This document shows positions 7,355-17,721 of a stretch of 64,000 bases of DNA, in pieces. The position numbers were made by a program, and so were the translations under genes. The stretch's first letter is position 1; each line of letters begins with the position of its first letter. Source of the stretch: Ignavibacteriales bacterium (lineage in GTDB: Bacteria > Bacteroidota > Ignavibacteria > Ignavibacteriales > Melioribacteraceae); contig JACOUS010000013.1 of the NCBI GenBank assembly GCA_016177735.1, forward strand, positions 78,567 to 142,566. The letters run 5' to 3'. The notes beneath the pieces were generated by a model. It saw only the letters and a program-made list of their open reading frames with translations. It made no database searches and was not told the origin of the DNA.

Positions 7355-9037
7355 ATGATCAACGAAAAAATTATTTTGAAACTGACTAACCCCGCCTCTT
7401 TTGAAAGAGGCTATAAGTATTACCAGAAAGGAAGAGTAACCGCCTATAAGAATGAAAATAATATTATTAGTGCAACCGTAATAGGAACCGATAATTATGA
7501 ATCGTTAATTGATTTATCAAACCTTAAAGCTGAATGTGACTGTCCGGCTTATTCAAATAATTTGCTTTGCAAACACCTGGTGGCACTTTTATTTACATAC
7601 ATGAGCGGAGAAATAAAATCCAAATCGTTGCCAAAAATAAAAGGAAAGATAAAACAACCGGAAGGAGATAATGATAAGGACCTTTCTCAAATTCTATACA
7701 AATTTAGTAAAGAGGAAATAGTTTATCATTTGAAAAGAATTGATGCCGATTATGGGATAATAGCCGACTATTTTGACCGGCTTTTACTTTCTGAAAAGAG
7801 CATTGATTATAGCATGATGAGAAAAGCGATACGAAGCAAAGTAAATTATTTTTCTAAACATGGATACATAAACAATTACTTTCGGAAAATGATGGAAGCT
7901 CAGTATGATATTCTCTCTTTAACCGATTCCCTTCCTAATTCGAAAGCCTCTTCGGAATTTTTATTAGAAACTGCTTACTGGATTAATGAAAAGCTTGATG
8001 TAATTGATGATTCTGACGGAATATTTTCTACACTGGTTGAATTGTTAATTGAAAGAGCCGCTGTTTTTCTTAACTCTGCATCTGTAACAGATATGGAATT
8101 ATTTTATTCATACATGGGGAAAGAATCTTTTTCCGATTTCAACTTAGAAGTACTTGAAATAATTTTGCTAAAAGTAAGTAATAAGGAAATACTTGATGAG
8201 CTGGAATTCCGGTTGGATATGACTATTCACCGTAAAGACCCCGGTTTTGCTTTTACCCGCGAGGACGGATTAACCGTTTATAGCGAATACCTTTTGAAAA
8301 ATAAGCCGGAAAAATTTGAAGAATATCTTTCCGATCTTCTCGAAGTCTCTTTTTCGATAAAACTGAATTACATCAGATTTCTTTTTAATAATAAGAGATA
8401 CGAAGAAGTAATTGAGCTTGCTAAACCGCATATCCCAAATTTTCATTTAGATATGCAGTATGAGAAATCTTTAATGGTATTAGATAAAACGGAACTATTA
8501 ATTGAATATTATACCATTGATAACACAAAGATTTTTTCTTTAGAAAAATTTAAGAAGCTATATCAACTATGCAAAATAAAGAGACCGGACTTACTTGAAA
8601 AAGTAAGAACGGATGCACTAAATAATCATAATGTTTCAATAAATACCCGGATAGATCTGCTTCTCAATCTTGATATGATTGATGAAGTCGCCCAATTAAT
8701 AAGCAAATTAAATAAAACCGGTTTCGAACTATCCAGAGACTTTCTGGAAAACACTGTGGCAAAGCTTTGTATCGTTAAACAAGATGCCGCAATTGCTGTT
8801 GCAAGAGTCCTGGTTAATCAAGAATTAAAAGCAATTTATCAATCCAACTATTACGAAAGGTTAATTGAGTATATCGAATTTTTAATACTCTTGGAAGATA
8901 AAGATTATGTAGAGACAATTTACAATACAATAAAAGTTCATTATAAGACCAAGAAAAAACTTTTGGAACGGCTTAACCTTCAACCAAATACAAATGAAAT
9001 TATTAATGAACAAGAATTGCTTCAACTGGGAGAATAA
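7355..9037 (+). CDS. SWIM zinc-finger domain protein
   Basis: The N-terminal 100 residues form a SWIM domain: the first half reads SFERGYKYYQKGRV, followed by the zinc ligands in CDCPAYSNNLLCKHLVALL (Cys-x-Cys ... Cys-x-His). The other 450 residues are helical, repeat-like and resemble the TPR-like C-terminal half of bacterial SWIM proteins. SWIM fingers bind nucleic acid or protein, often beside SNF2-type helicases; none is encoded here. The start at 7355 was chosen because a -7 promoter box overlaps the ATG at 7304; 7328 is also possible. Its role is unknown. Confidence 0.85.
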   Translation: MINEKIILKLTNPASFERGYKYYQKGRVTAYKNENNIISATVIGTDNYESLIDLSNLKAECDCPAYSNNLLCKHLVALLFTYMSGEIKSKSLPKIKGKIKQPEGDNDKDLSQILYKFSKEEIVYHLKRIDADYGIIADYFDRLLLSEKSIDYSMMRKAIRSKVNYFSKHGYINNYFRKMMEAQYDILSLTDSLPNSKASSEFLLETAYWINEKLDVIDDSDGIFSTLVELLIERAAVFLNSASVTDMELFYSYMGKESFSDFNLEVLEIILLKVSNKEILDELEFRLDMTIHRKDPGFAFTREDGLTVYSEYLLKNKPEKFEEYLSDLLEVSFSIKLNYIRFLFNNKRYEEVIELAKPHIPNFHLDMQYEKSLMVLDKTELLIEYYTIDNTKIFSLEKFKKLYQLCKIKRPDLLEKVRTDALNNHNVSINTRIDLLLNLDMIDEVAQLISKLNKTGFELSRDFLENTVAKLCIVKQDAAIAVARVLVNQELKAIYQSNYYERLIEYIEFLILLEDKDYVETIYNTIKVHYKTKKKLLERLNLQPNTNEIINEQELLQLGE

Positions 9038-9127
9038 AATTCCCGCATAAGAATCTTACCGAAAAGATAAAGTTAAACGGCAAATACAGTTTGCCTAAAA
9101 GTGTTTTTAGAATAGATTCTGAACAAA

Positions 9128-9159
9128 AAAAAATCCCTCTAACTCTGAGAGGGATTTTG
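9128..9159 (-). terminator. terminator between the SWIM gene and pta
   Basis: AAATCCCTCT (9131-9140) pairs with AGAGGGATTT around a short loop. On the minus strand the stem is followed by a run of nine or more T, so it mainly ends the pta transcript; it may also stop the plus-strand one. Confidence 0.85.
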
Positions 9160-9170
9160 TAAGAGAAGTT

Positions 9171-10154
9171 TTAATCAGCCATCAAACAAGCGATTGCGGC
9201 GGTGTTAACAATATCATCTACACTGCATCCGCGGCTAAGATCGAAGAATGGTTTTTTTAATCCTTGATTCACCGGACCAACAGCTTCCGCTTTGCCGAGT
9301 CTTTGTGCAATTTTGTAACCAATATTTCCGGCATTCAAATCCGGGAAGACAAGTACGTTTGCTCTGCCGGCAACATCACTGCCCGGCGCTTTTTTCTTTC
9401 CAACAGAATCAACAACAGCAGTATCGAACTGCAATTCGCCGTCAACTTTCAAATCCGGTCTTTTATCCTGGACAAATTTTGTTGCGCTGCGAACTTTATC
9501 AATCAGTTCGTGTTCGGCACTTCCCTTTGTTGAGAACGAAAGCATTGCAATGTACGGTTCTTCGCCGGTAAGTTTTTTGTGGTTATCTGCAGTAGCAATT
9601 GCAATATCTGCAAGCTGGTTTGCGTCGGGATTCGGATTAACGGCACAGTCAGCAAAGCTGTAAACTTTATCCGGAAAAACCATCAGGAAAAAACTTGAAA
9701 GGATCGACATTCCTTCACCGAGTCCAACGCAAAAAATTCCGGCGCGTGTGATATCTGCAGTAGTTGCAACGGAACCGCCGACACTTCCGTGAGCCAAACC
9801 TTCGCGTACCATCATTCCGGCAAAAAAAATATCCCGCCGAATTGTTTCGCGCGCTTGTTCAATTGTAACGCCTTTGTGTTTGCGGAGGTTGTAAAAAATG
9901 TTAGCAAAGTCGCTCAGTTTTTCCGATTTATCCTGATCAATAATTCTAACGCCTTGTAAATCAACACTAAACTTTTGAGCATCGTCTCTAATTTTTTGTT
10001 CGCTGCCGAGTGTAATTACCGAAGCAATTTTTTCTTTGGTTAAAATTTCTGCGGCTCTTAAAACTCTTTCATCGTGGGATTCGGGAAGCACAATCGTCTT
10101 TTTTCTTTGTGAGGCTTTCTCTCTGATTTGCTGCAGTAATTCAATTTGAGGCAT
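9171..10154 (-). CDS. pta: phosphate acetyltransferase
   Basis: Interconverts acetyl-CoA and acetyl-phosphate in the cytoplasm (acetate overflow and assimilation). The 327 residues cover the PTA_PTB catalytic domain alone, without the N-terminal DRTGG/P-loop half of long Pta. Family blocks are present: TIVLPESHDERVLRAAEIL at the N-terminus, the GGSVATTADITRAG loop, and DVAGRANVLVFPDLNAGNIGYK near the C-terminus. No ackA is adjacent. A TATATTTG -7 box lies 34 bp upstream, so it has its own promoter. Confidence 0.95.
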   Translation of the reverse strand: MPQIELLQQIREKASQRKKTIVLPESHDERVLRAAEILTKEKIASVITLGSEQKIRDDAQKFSVDLQGVRIIDQDKSEKLSDFANIFYNLRKHKGVTIEQARETIRRDIFFAGMMVREGLAHGSVGGSVATTADITRAGIFCVGLGEGMSILSSFFLMVFPDKVYSFADCAVNPNPDANQLADIAIATADNHKKLTGEEPYIAMLSFSTKGSAEHELIDKVRSATKFVQDKRPDLKVDGELQFDTAVVDSVGKKKAPGSDVAGRANVLVFPDLNAGNIGYKIAQRLGKAEAVGPVNQGLKKPFFDLSRGCSVDDIVNTAAIACLMAD

Positions 10155-10187
10155 GATTCATTCCATAGTTGTTAATTTTTCGTTGTT

Positions 10188-10195
10188 CAAATATA
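10188..10195 (-). promoter_or_regulatory. -7 box of the pta promoter
   Basis: On the minus strand the bases read TATATTTG, an exact TAnnTTTG, 34 bp before the pta start codon. No clear TTG is present 19-21 bases upstream. Confidence 0.55.
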
Positions 10196-10286
10196 TGTAT
10201 TTCCGCCGATTGATAAATTTTTGATATTGTGAAAAGACGGCTTGCAAAAATATTGGAGAACGTTATAAAATTTTTAAGAAAATAGA

Positions 10287-10328
10287 ACGCTGATAACACG
10301 GATTAAGCGGATCATCGCGGATAAATTC
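10287..10328. repeat. intergenic repeat-like segment with tandem CGGAT units
   Basis: The segment contains ACACGGATTAAGCGGATC followed by CGCGGATAAATTC, that is three imperfect CGGAT units within 40 bases. The same vocabulary (ACGGATTAACACGGATT) occurs inside the inverted-repeat element at 1834-1961. Both look like remains of a dispersed intergenic repeat. Confidence 0.5.
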
Positions 10329-10407
10329 TACACCATTTTCCCAAAAAATTTAAGTTGAATTTTAACGTATAATTGGGAATATTCTGATGAGAAATTAAAA
10401 CAATAAT

Positions 10408-11466
10408 ATGCCGTTAACAGAACGCCAGTCCAAAATAATAAGAAGAACACTCGCAGCGATTTTGGGTTTGATATTGCTCGGATATTTTGTGTATCTCATT
10501 TCAGAAATTATTGCGATGCTGATTATCTCTCTGTTGATTGCGATGATGTTCAATCCCGTTGTTGATTTCATCGAAAAGAACAGTGTGCCCCGGACTCTTT
10601 CTGTACTAATTGTTTTTGCGCTTACCGGTTTTGTAATTTTTTCTTTGGTCTCGTTTCTGCTTCCGAAAATTGTAAGCCAATTCAATGTGCTTGCAACTGC
10701 AATAACTCCCGAAAATATAAAAACTGTTTTCGGGCAGACAGAAACCACATTGAAAAAAATTTTCCCGTTTATGAACTCGGTTAACCTCGCAGATAAAATT
10801 ACCGGCTTCTTCCAAAATTTAATTTTCGGGTGGGTTAACAACATCAGCAATATCATATTTAGTTTGTTCTCGATTCTCGCAATTATTGTGATTGTTCCTT
10901 TCATGACTTTCTTTCTTCTCAAAGACAACAAAAGGATTGTGCGCGGTGTTGTAAACATTATGCCGAATAAATATTTCGAAGTTTCTTATTGGGTGATAAG
11001 AAAAATTTCGAACGAACTTGGCAGATACGTGCGCGGCTGGATTTTGGATGCGTTTCTTGTAGGCTTGATGAGCGGGGTCGGACTTGCATTTCTCGGAATT
11101 CAAAACGCGGCATCAATCGGTTTTATTGCCGGCGTCGGTCATTTGATTCCGTACTTCGGACCGTTAATCGGCGGTGTGCCGGCAATAATTATTTCGCTTG
11201 TTCAGTTCGGGGATTTAACAATGCTTCCGAATATCGCAATTTTATTTTTGATGGTTTATACATTCGACAACGGATTTATTCAGCCGAACATTTTTGCGAA
11301 GAGTACGGATCTGCATCCGCTCTTAATAATTTTATTAATTCTTATCGGAAGTAAAGCGCTCGGAATTTTCGGGATGCTGCTGGCAGTTCCGGCGGCAACA
11401 GTAATAAGAACTGCTGCCCGCGAAATTTATTTCGGGTATAAAAATTATAAAATCATCCGCGCTTGA
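10408..11466 (+). CDS. AI-2E family transporter (UPF0118 permease)
   Basis: Polytopic inner-membrane protein of 352 residues, the normal length of the AI-2E/UPF0118 family. Two to three helices occupy residues 10-80, a soluble segment follows, and the C-terminal half holds the family block GHLIPYFGPLIGGVPAIII and the final PAATVIRT segment. Family members export small molecules, sodium/proton exchange or autoinducer-2 having been reported for different members; which applies here cannot be told. The neighbours do not help. Confidence 0.92.
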   Translation: MPLTERQSKIIRRTLAAILGLILLGYFVYLISEIIAMLIISLLIAMMFNPVVDFIEKNSVPRTLSVLIVFALTGFVIFSLVSFLLPKIVSQFNVLATAITPENIKTVFGQTETTLKKIFPFMNSVNLADKITGFFQNLIFGWVNNISNIIFSLFSILAIIVIVPFMTFFLLKDNKRIVRGVVNIMPNKYFEVSYWVIRKISNELGRYVRGWILDAFLVGLMSGVGLAFLGIQNAASIGFIAGVGHLIPYFGPLIGGVPAIIISLVQFGDLTMLPNIAILFLMVYTFDNGFIQPNIFAKSTDLHPLLIILLILIGSKALGIFGMLLAVPAATVIRTAAREIYFGYKNYKIIRA

Positions 11467-11552
11467 CCACCGCACATTTCAATCAACATCAAAGCTGTAA
11501 CTTTCCTATTGAATTGAAACTCTGCTCAATAATAAATAGTTTTTCTATTGTT

Positions 11553-11639
11553 CTCCAAAACTTTTAGACATAACAAAAAATTTAGTAATAATTCTTTCAT
11601 ATATTTTATTTATCCTAAGAAGTCGGAAAAGTTTGGGAG
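11553..11639. repeat. 87-bp inverted-repeat element, family with CCCAAACTTTTCC ends
   Basis: The left arm (11553-11569) reads CTCCAAAACTTTTAGAC and the right arm (11622-11639) is GTCGGAAAAGTTTGGGAG, a near-perfect complement. The interior is AT-rich with no ORF. The same terminal sequence occurs at 15990/16134 and 38028/38178. The element lies directly upstream of the beta-CASP gene and may provide its leader or promoter. Confidence 0.55.
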
Positions 11640-11674
11640 CTATACGACTTTTCAATAACAAAAGAATGGACACA

Positions 11675-13072
11675 ATGAAAATCCGGTTTATTGGCGCCGC
11701 CCAAACTGTTACGGGCTCGATGCATTTAATCAAAACAGAAAAATATACTTTCTTGCTCGATTGTGGTTTGTATCAGGGCAAACGAAAAGAAGCTTTCGAG
11801 ATCAACCGCAATTTTGAATTCTTTGATCCGGCAGAAATTGATTTCATGATTCTTTCACATGCACATATCGATCATGCCGGTAATATTCCTTCTTTGGTTA
11901 AACAAGGATTCAAAGGAAAAATTTTCACAACATTTGCAACACGTGATTTGTGCTCGATCATGCTACAAGATTCCGCACACATTCAGGAAAAAGATGTTGA
12001 GTTCGTTAACAAACGGAGAAAGAAAAAACGACAGAATCCGTTTGAACCGCTTTACACACAGCAAGATGCGCTTAATTCTTTACAGCATTTTGTTGGATTG
12101 AATTACCACAGAGAATTTGAAATTGCGCCGGGTGTTGTGCTTACATTTTTCGATGCCGGACACATTCTCGGTTCTGCCCTAACATATCTTTCGATCAAAG
12201 AAAACGGGAATGCAACGCTGCTCGGTTTTTCGGGCGATCTCGGCAGACCGCATCTCCCGATTTTGAAAGACCCCGAAAAAATTCCCGATGTTGATTACTT
12301 TATTTGTGAAAGCACGTACGGCGGAAGAGACCACGATAATCCAACCGACTCGGAAGAGAAATTAATTTCTGTTTTGAAGAAAGCGGTTTCGCGCAAAGCA
12401 AAAATTATTATTCCGTCATTCAGCGTCGGAAGAACTCAAGAAGTTGTTTACGCTCTTCACAAAATTTTTGAAAGCAGAAAAGTTGAACGGTTTCCCGTTT
12501 ATGTCGATAGTCCGCTGGCAGTGAATGCAACTGAAGTTTTTCGCATGCACCCGGAATGTTTTGATCTGGAAACGAGTCAGTTCATGATTAAAAATCACGA
12601 TCCGTTCGGCTTCAATAAATTGACTTACATTACCGATGCGGCAGATTCAAAAAAATTAAATAATGTTGACGGACCAATGATTATTATTTCAAGTTCCGGT
12701 ATGTGTGAAAGCGGGAGAATACTTCATCACCTTTCAAATAATATCCAAAACCCGAACAACATTATTTTGATTGTCGGCTACGCCGCAGAACACACACTCG
12801 GAAGAAAAATTATCGACGGCGAAAAAGTCGTTAAAATTTTCGGGGATGAATTTGAACTGAATGCCGAAGTAATTGTTATGAATTCTTTCAGTGCACATGC
12901 AGATGCAAGCGAGCTTGTTGATTACTGCAGCCAATTCGATAGAAGCCGCATGCAGAATATTTTTCTCGTCCACGGAGAAACTGATCAGCAGAATCAATTT
13001 AAATCTTCGCTCACATCCGCTGGCTTTAATTCCATCACAATTCCGAAAAGAGGCGATGAAATTAATCTGTAA
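11675..13072 (+). CDS. metallo-beta-lactamase / beta-CASP family RNA-processing hydrolase
   Basis: Related to CPSF73/Ysh1-type ribonucleases that trim RNA ends. The N-terminal MBL core has the zinc motif LSHAHIDHAGNIPSL (HxHxDH), further ligands in DAGHILGS and SFSGDLGR, then the beta-CASP block and a C-terminal RMMBL domain with SAHADASELVDYC and VHGETDQ. Length and order match bacterial members of this family. An in-frame TTG at 11633 falls in the repeat element and ATG at 11666 is also possible; 11675 fits the homologous start KIRFIGAAQTVTGS. Its stop overlaps the next gene by 17 bp. Confidence 0.92.
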   Translation: MKIRFIGAAQTVTGSMHLIKTEKYTFLLDCGLYQGKRKEAFEINRNFEFFDPAEIDFMILSHAHIDHAGNIPSLVKQGFKGKIFTTFATRDLCSIMLQDSAHIQEKDVEFVNKRRKKKRQNPFEPLYTQQDALNSLQHFVGLNYHREFEIAPGVVLTFFDAGHILGSALTYLSIKENGNATLLGFSGDLGRPHLPILKDPEKIPDVDYFICESTYGGRDHDNPTDSEEKLISVLKKAVSRKAKIIIPSFSVGRTQEVVYALHKIFESRKVERFPVYVDSPLAVNATEVFRMHPECFDLETSQFMIKNHDPFGFNKLTYITDAADSKKLNNVDGPMIIISSSGMCESGRILHHLSNNIQNPNNIILIVGYAAEHTLGRKIIDGEKVVKIFGDEFELNAEVIVMNSFSAHADASELVDYCSQFDRSRMQNIFLVHGETDQQNQFKSSLTSAGFNSITIPKRGDEINL

Positions 13073-14060
13073 ATATTTTTCCGTAATTATATTTCTAATT
13101 TTTCTTGCTGCTTGCGATAGAGATGAAATTACAAATCCGGGCGACGACAATATTCCGCCGAATACACCAATCGGTTTGAATGTTTTCGGCGCATCGGACG
13201 GCGAAGTTGGAATCGAGTGGATCAAAAATCAGGAATCGAATGTAACCGGCTACAAAATTTTCCGAAGTGTGAACAACTCAAACAATTTCCAATATATCGG
13301 CATCACTTCCGATAATTTTTACATCGACGATTCACTGGATTACGATTCTACTTATTATTATTCGATCAAAGCAGTGAATCGCGCCGGCAAAGAAAGCGGC
13401 TTCAGCGAATTTGTTTCGGCACAGCCGAAAAATATTTATTCACCAGGTCCCCCGATTGATGTTGCTGCAACCGCTAAAAATTCCCGTGACAAAATCTTAA
13501 TAAAACTTTCGTGGAGAAAACCGTACGATTCCGACATTAAAGGTTTTGAAATTTACCGGAGTACTACGGAAAATTTCAAGACAGATACCACAACTTTTCT
13601 GGAGTTTGTTCCACCGGGTAACATTCCCTATTTTGATTCGTACACAGACACAAGCGGCATCGAGATTCTAACAAGATATTATTATAAGATTAAGTGTGTC
13701 GATAAAGGGGATCTGAAAAGCTACTCTTCGTTCGAAGTGAGCGACCTCGTACTTGATGAACCAGAACTTGTTTCACCAACAGACAAAGCAGTGCTGAACA
13801 ATTTGGGCGAGTTCAAAATTATTACCGCCGGTGCAGAAGCAGTTTATAAACTGATCGTTCAAACCAATGAAATTTACGGAACGGTAGCCGAGATTGAATT
13901 TGAATCATCAAAGATACATGAAGAAAATACAATTGCCGCCCGCAATTTGATTTTGAATACAAATAAAACTTACTATTGGCGAGTGTTTACTTACACCAAT
14001 AATAATGATGAACCAAACAGTTACAGCGGATTTTTTTCATTCACTTTATTTTCACAATAA
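13056..14060 (+). CDS. exported lipoprotein with two fibronectin type III domains
   Basis: The ATG at 13056, preceded by GAGGCG, opens inside the last codons of the upstream gene. The signal peptide MKLICKYFSVIIFLIFLAAC ends in a lipobox with lipidated Cys20. FN3 repeats cover about residues 35-125 (GLNVFGASDGEVGIEW ... GYKIFRS) and 130-235 (LSWRKPYDSDIKGFEIYRS). A third, more diverged beta domain follows, ending YYWRVFTYTNN. FN3 lipoproteins scaffold surface or envelope assemblies. The barrel gene downstream, 11 bp away, is probably its partner. Confidence 0.85.
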   Translation: MKLICKYFSVIIFLIFLAACDRDEITNPGDDNIPPNTPIGLNVFGASDGEVGIEWIKNQESNVTGYKIFRSVNNSNNFQYIGITSDNFYIDDSLDYDSTYYYSIKAVNRAGKESGFSEFVSAQPKNIYSPGPPIDVAATAKNSRDKILIKLSWRKPYDSDIKGFEIYRSTTENFKTDTTTFLEFVPPGNIPYFDSYTDTSGIEILTRYYYKIKCVDKGDLKSYSSFEVSDLVLDEPELVSPTDKAVLNNLGEFKIITAGAEAVYKLIVQTNEIYGTVAEIEFESSKIHEENTIAARNLILNTNKTYYWRVFTYTNNNDEPNSYSGFFSFTLFSQ

Positions 14061-14071
14061 TTGAGAATAGC

Positions 14072-15976
14072 TTGTTAAAGCTAAGAACATTCTTACTGCT
14101 CGTTTTTATTTCTGCCCGTGTTTACTCGCAGATCGGCACGGACAGCCTGAGCTATTCTTCAAATAATTTTTCCAGCCGTCTCTTTGTCAATAGATTCGAT
14201 AAACAACTCAACACCTACAATTTTTCAACACAATTGAGACAGTTTTATCAACAAGACAAAATCTTTTTCGGCATCAATGAAAATTTTAATTCAACAATAA
14301 TTGATGCATCGGGCAAAAACATAAAAGATGGACACCACCTCCAGCTTTTCGGGCAGTATGATTTATCCGATGAGATTAAAACCGGAATTTTTCTGAACAA
14401 CAATTATTATTCGGATGACCGCACGCTTGCAATCAACAAAGTTTCGTTTGTCAACGCTTCTTTATTCATGAAATATTTTCTTCTCCAAAATATTTCATTC
14501 ACTCCTTTCGGTGGAATTTCAAACAATAATCAGATTGGCGAAAAAGATAAAGGATTTGTTTACGGCGCCGAAGCCAATGTTGATAAATACGACCTCGGTG
14601 ATTTTGAATTCTCATCTATGATGAAATTTCAGAATGAAGATATTTCGCCGCGCAAAAACACGTTCCGGTTTATCAATTTTGATGCAAGCAGTGTCCTCAA
14701 AGAAAATTTTAGCAACACTATCGGTGCGTACTTTGCAAGCCAGAGGAAAGATTTTTATTTCGCGGCAGATCAAGCAACAATCGATCAGTTCGGCATTGCA
14801 AATAATTTGCAGAGCCGTCTCGAAACAAATTATTTTATTCAGGACAGAATGAAATTCACGCCGGACAATTCTCCGTTTTCATTTAACATCAACGGTAGAC
14901 TAGCATGGCGCGATATCGAAAGGGATACACGCTACGTGAGCATTTCTTCCCCGTCATCAACAACATTCGATACAAAAATCAAAGAATTCAAAATGGAAGT
15001 TTCTTCCGATGCCGAATACAAAGTTGACGACCTTCAATTAACGTTCAGACTTGCGTACTCCGAACGCGAAGAAAAACATCAGCCGAGAAAAATCGAAGGC
15101 TTGAGTTCAATTATCTTTAATGACCGCGAAAATACCGAAGCGCAAAAGAATAATTCGTCAAAACTTGCCGTTGTTTCTTTTAGCGGAGTTTATAATTTAT
15201 CACGTGCTGACCGCCTTCTTCTAAGTGTATTCCACAGAAAACTTATTTACGATACGCCAAGCGACTTGAATTTTGACGACCGAGACGAACTGCTCAGCAT
15301 CGGAAGAATTTTGTACGAGAGAAAATTTAATCCGTATTTAAAAGCTTTTGTCAATTTTGAAGGCAGCTTCAACAAGATAGTTTACATCTTTGCCGAGCGC
15401 AGTTCGAATAATAATATCAAGCGTTTCATCAAATTATCATCCGGCGGAACCTTCGCTTCCGGCAAGTTTGCTTCTTCGAATTCTGCCGAAGTTTCGGCAA
15501 ACTACACTGTGTTCGATTACGAAGAACTAAATCCGAATTTTAGAAGTTATTCATTCAGACAGTTTGTTTACCGCGATTCGACAACTTTTGCTTTTACAAA
15601 ATATCTGAAATTATTTTTTACCGGGTATATTAAACTTTCCGAACAAGGTGATTTTAAGTGGTCTAACTTTACAAACAAGCCGCAGAGATTTTTAAATGAA
15701 CAATATGCGGAACCGAAACTGTTTTATAATTTATTCGGCTTCAATTTCGGTATAGGTATCAGGTATTTTTCTTTATCGACTTTTAACATTATCGATGGAA
15801 CCGAGAAACAAAAAGTTTCGGAATACGTGAGTATCGGTCCGTTATCGGAAATCAATTACGATATAACGGAAAAAATATTATTCAAAACTTACGGCTGGTA
15901 CGAATTTATCGGAACAGAAAATAATGCGAAGCGCGAGCTTGCCAATTTTAATCTTGTGCTTACCTACAAATTCTGA
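14072..15976 (+). CDS. putative outer-membrane beta-barrel protein (634 aa)
   Basis: Starts with TTG and carries a signal peptide (KLRTFLLLVFISARVYSQ). The rest is a long run of alternating polar/hydrophobic strands with aromatic girdles, ending NFNLVLTYKF: a C-terminal aromatic as in outer-membrane barrels. No plug or TonB box is evident. I do not recognise the family; Chlorobi and Ignavibacteria carry many such orphan barrels. It follows the FN3 lipoprotein by 11 bp and should be co-transcribed with it. Confidence 0.75.
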   Translation: MLKLRTFLLLVFISARVYSQIGTDSLSYSSNNFSSRLFVNRFDKQLNTYNFSTQLRQFYQQDKIFFGINENFNSTIIDASGKNIKDGHHLQLFGQYDLSDEIKTGIFLNNNYYSDDRTLAINKVSFVNASLFMKYFLLQNISFTPFGGISNNNQIGEKDKGFVYGAEANVDKYDLGDFEFSSMMKFQNEDISPRKNTFRFINFDASSVLKENFSNTIGAYFASQRKDFYFAADQATIDQFGIANNLQSRLETNYFIQDRMKFTPDNSPFSFNINGRLAWRDIERDTRYVSISSPSSTTFDTKIKEFKMEVSSDAEYKVDDLQLTFRLAYSEREEKHQPRKIEGLSSIIFNDRENTEAQKNNSSKLAVVSFSGVYNLSRADRLLLSVFHRKLIYDTPSDLNFDDRDELLSIGRILYERKFNPYLKAFVNFEGSFNKIVYIFAERSSNNNIKRFIKLSSGGTFASGKFASSNSAEVSANYTVFDYEELNPNFRSYSFRQFVYRDSTTFAFTKYLKLFFTGYIKLSEQGDFKWSNFTNKPQRFLNEQYAEPKLFYNLFGFNFGIGIRYFSLSTFNIIDGTEKQKVSEYVSIGPLSEINYDITEKILFKTYGWYEFIGTENNAKRELANFNLVLTYKF

Positions 15977-15989
15977 AATAAACATATAT

Positions 15990-16134
15990 GCCCCAAACTT
16001 TTCCGATTAATTGCTAAATAGAATATGATAACTGCAGCAAATGACTTTTTCGTTTCCCGTTTATCCGGCAGAATAAAATATCTGGGAAGAATCAACTATA
16101 AAAATTTTTTATTCATGCCAATAAAGTTTGGGAC
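15990..16134. repeat. 145-bp inverted-repeat element with GYCCCAAACTTT ends
   Basis: Left arm at 15990-16001 is GCCCCAAACTTT, right arm at 16123-16134 is AAAGTTTGGGAC (11 of 12 complementary). No ORF inside. Interior words (TTTTTCGTT, AGAATAAAA, TTTTTTATTCAT before the right arm) are shared with the copy at 38028-38178, so the two are probably related copies of one miniature element. Confidence 0.6.
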
Positions 16135-16163
16135 AATCATAGAAATAAAGATTTTTCATTTGC

Positions 16164-16192
16164 TTGCACGGTTCGAATATGAATTATATTTT
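16164..16192 (+). promoter_or_regulatory. promoter of the RsbW-like kinase gene
   Basis: TTG at 16164-16166 and TATATTTT at 16185-16192 (7 of 8 to TAnnTTTG) are separated by 18 bases, close to the Bacteroidetes spacing. The start codon lies 27 bp after it. Confidence 0.5.
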
Positions 16193-16219
16193 TCTGCCTA
16201 AGTTTATCGGGAGTACGAA

Positions 16220-16633
16220 TTGCCTGAAAAAATATACATGAAAGAGATTCCCAGCGACCCGAATCTGCTGCCGGAACTTGACGAATTTCTTATTGATATT
16301 GCCCGCAATGCCGGCATGAACAAAGATAGGTTCAACAATTTATCTCTCTCCTTTTCAGAAGCACTTTCCAACAGCATTGTTCACGGCAACAAAAAGGACA
16401 TCAATAAAAAAGTAAAGATCACCATCAAAGTTGATGATGAAAAAATGACTATCCTTCTTAAAGACGAAGGGAAAGGATTTAATGTTGATTCCGTTCCCGA
16501 TCCAACCAAACCGGAAAATATTTTAAAAGACAGCGGCAGAGGCATCCACATCATGAAATCATTCCTCGACGGCTTATCATACAACTTCGATTCCGAAGGA
16601 ACCGAAATAAAACTTGTAATAAAACTGCGGTGA
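16220..16633 (+). CDS. RsbW/SpoIIAB-like anti-sigma factor serine kinase (HATPase_c_2)
   Basis: A 137-residue GHKL ATPase of the RsbW type, which phosphorylates an anti-anti-sigma factor and binds a sigma factor in partner-switching. Glu47 and Asn51 in FSEALSNSIVHGN form the N box; DEGKGFNVDSVPDP (Asp80) and SGRGIHIMKSFLD form the later ATP boxes. The TTG start at 16220 is supported by a GGGAG Shine-Dalgarno seven bases away. No STAS or sigma gene is adjacent, so partners are elsewhere. Confidence 0.85.
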   Translation: MPEKIYMKEIPSDPNLLPELDEFLIDIARNAGMNKDRFNNLSLSFSEALSNSIVHGNKKDINKKVKITIKVDDEKMTILLKDEGKGFNVDSVPDPTKPENILKDSGRGIHIMKSFLDGLSYNFDSEGTEIKLVIKLR

Positions 16634-16722
16634 TAAAAAGCCATTCCGTCCAATTTTATTCCATGAGAAATTTCTTTTTAATCTTCCTATATTTTGTCTG
16701 AAAATCTTATAAACAATTCTGA

Positions 16723-17697
<975 letters not shown>

Positions 17698-17721
17698 CTA
17701 AAAGTTGAATTGAAGCAAAAC

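Noticed and set aside
9061..9110. GGCAAATACAGTTTGCC hairpin after the SWIM gene
   Set aside because: Weak six-base stem; the stronger terminator at 9128 explains the gap.
10395..10958. 187-codon minus-strand ORF opposite the AI-2E gene
   Set aside because: Antisense shadow of a well-supported membrane-protein gene; translation is a reverse image rich in Ile/Lys.
11633..11675. Longer N-terminus of the beta-CASP gene from a TTG codon
   Set aside because: It would be encoded by the inverted-repeat element; the family start KIRFIGAAQT fits the ATG at 11675.
16686..16698. TATATTTTG before mdh as a promoter box
   Set aside because: Spacing inside the box is one base too long for TAnnTTTG and no TTG is at the right distance; left out as uncertain.
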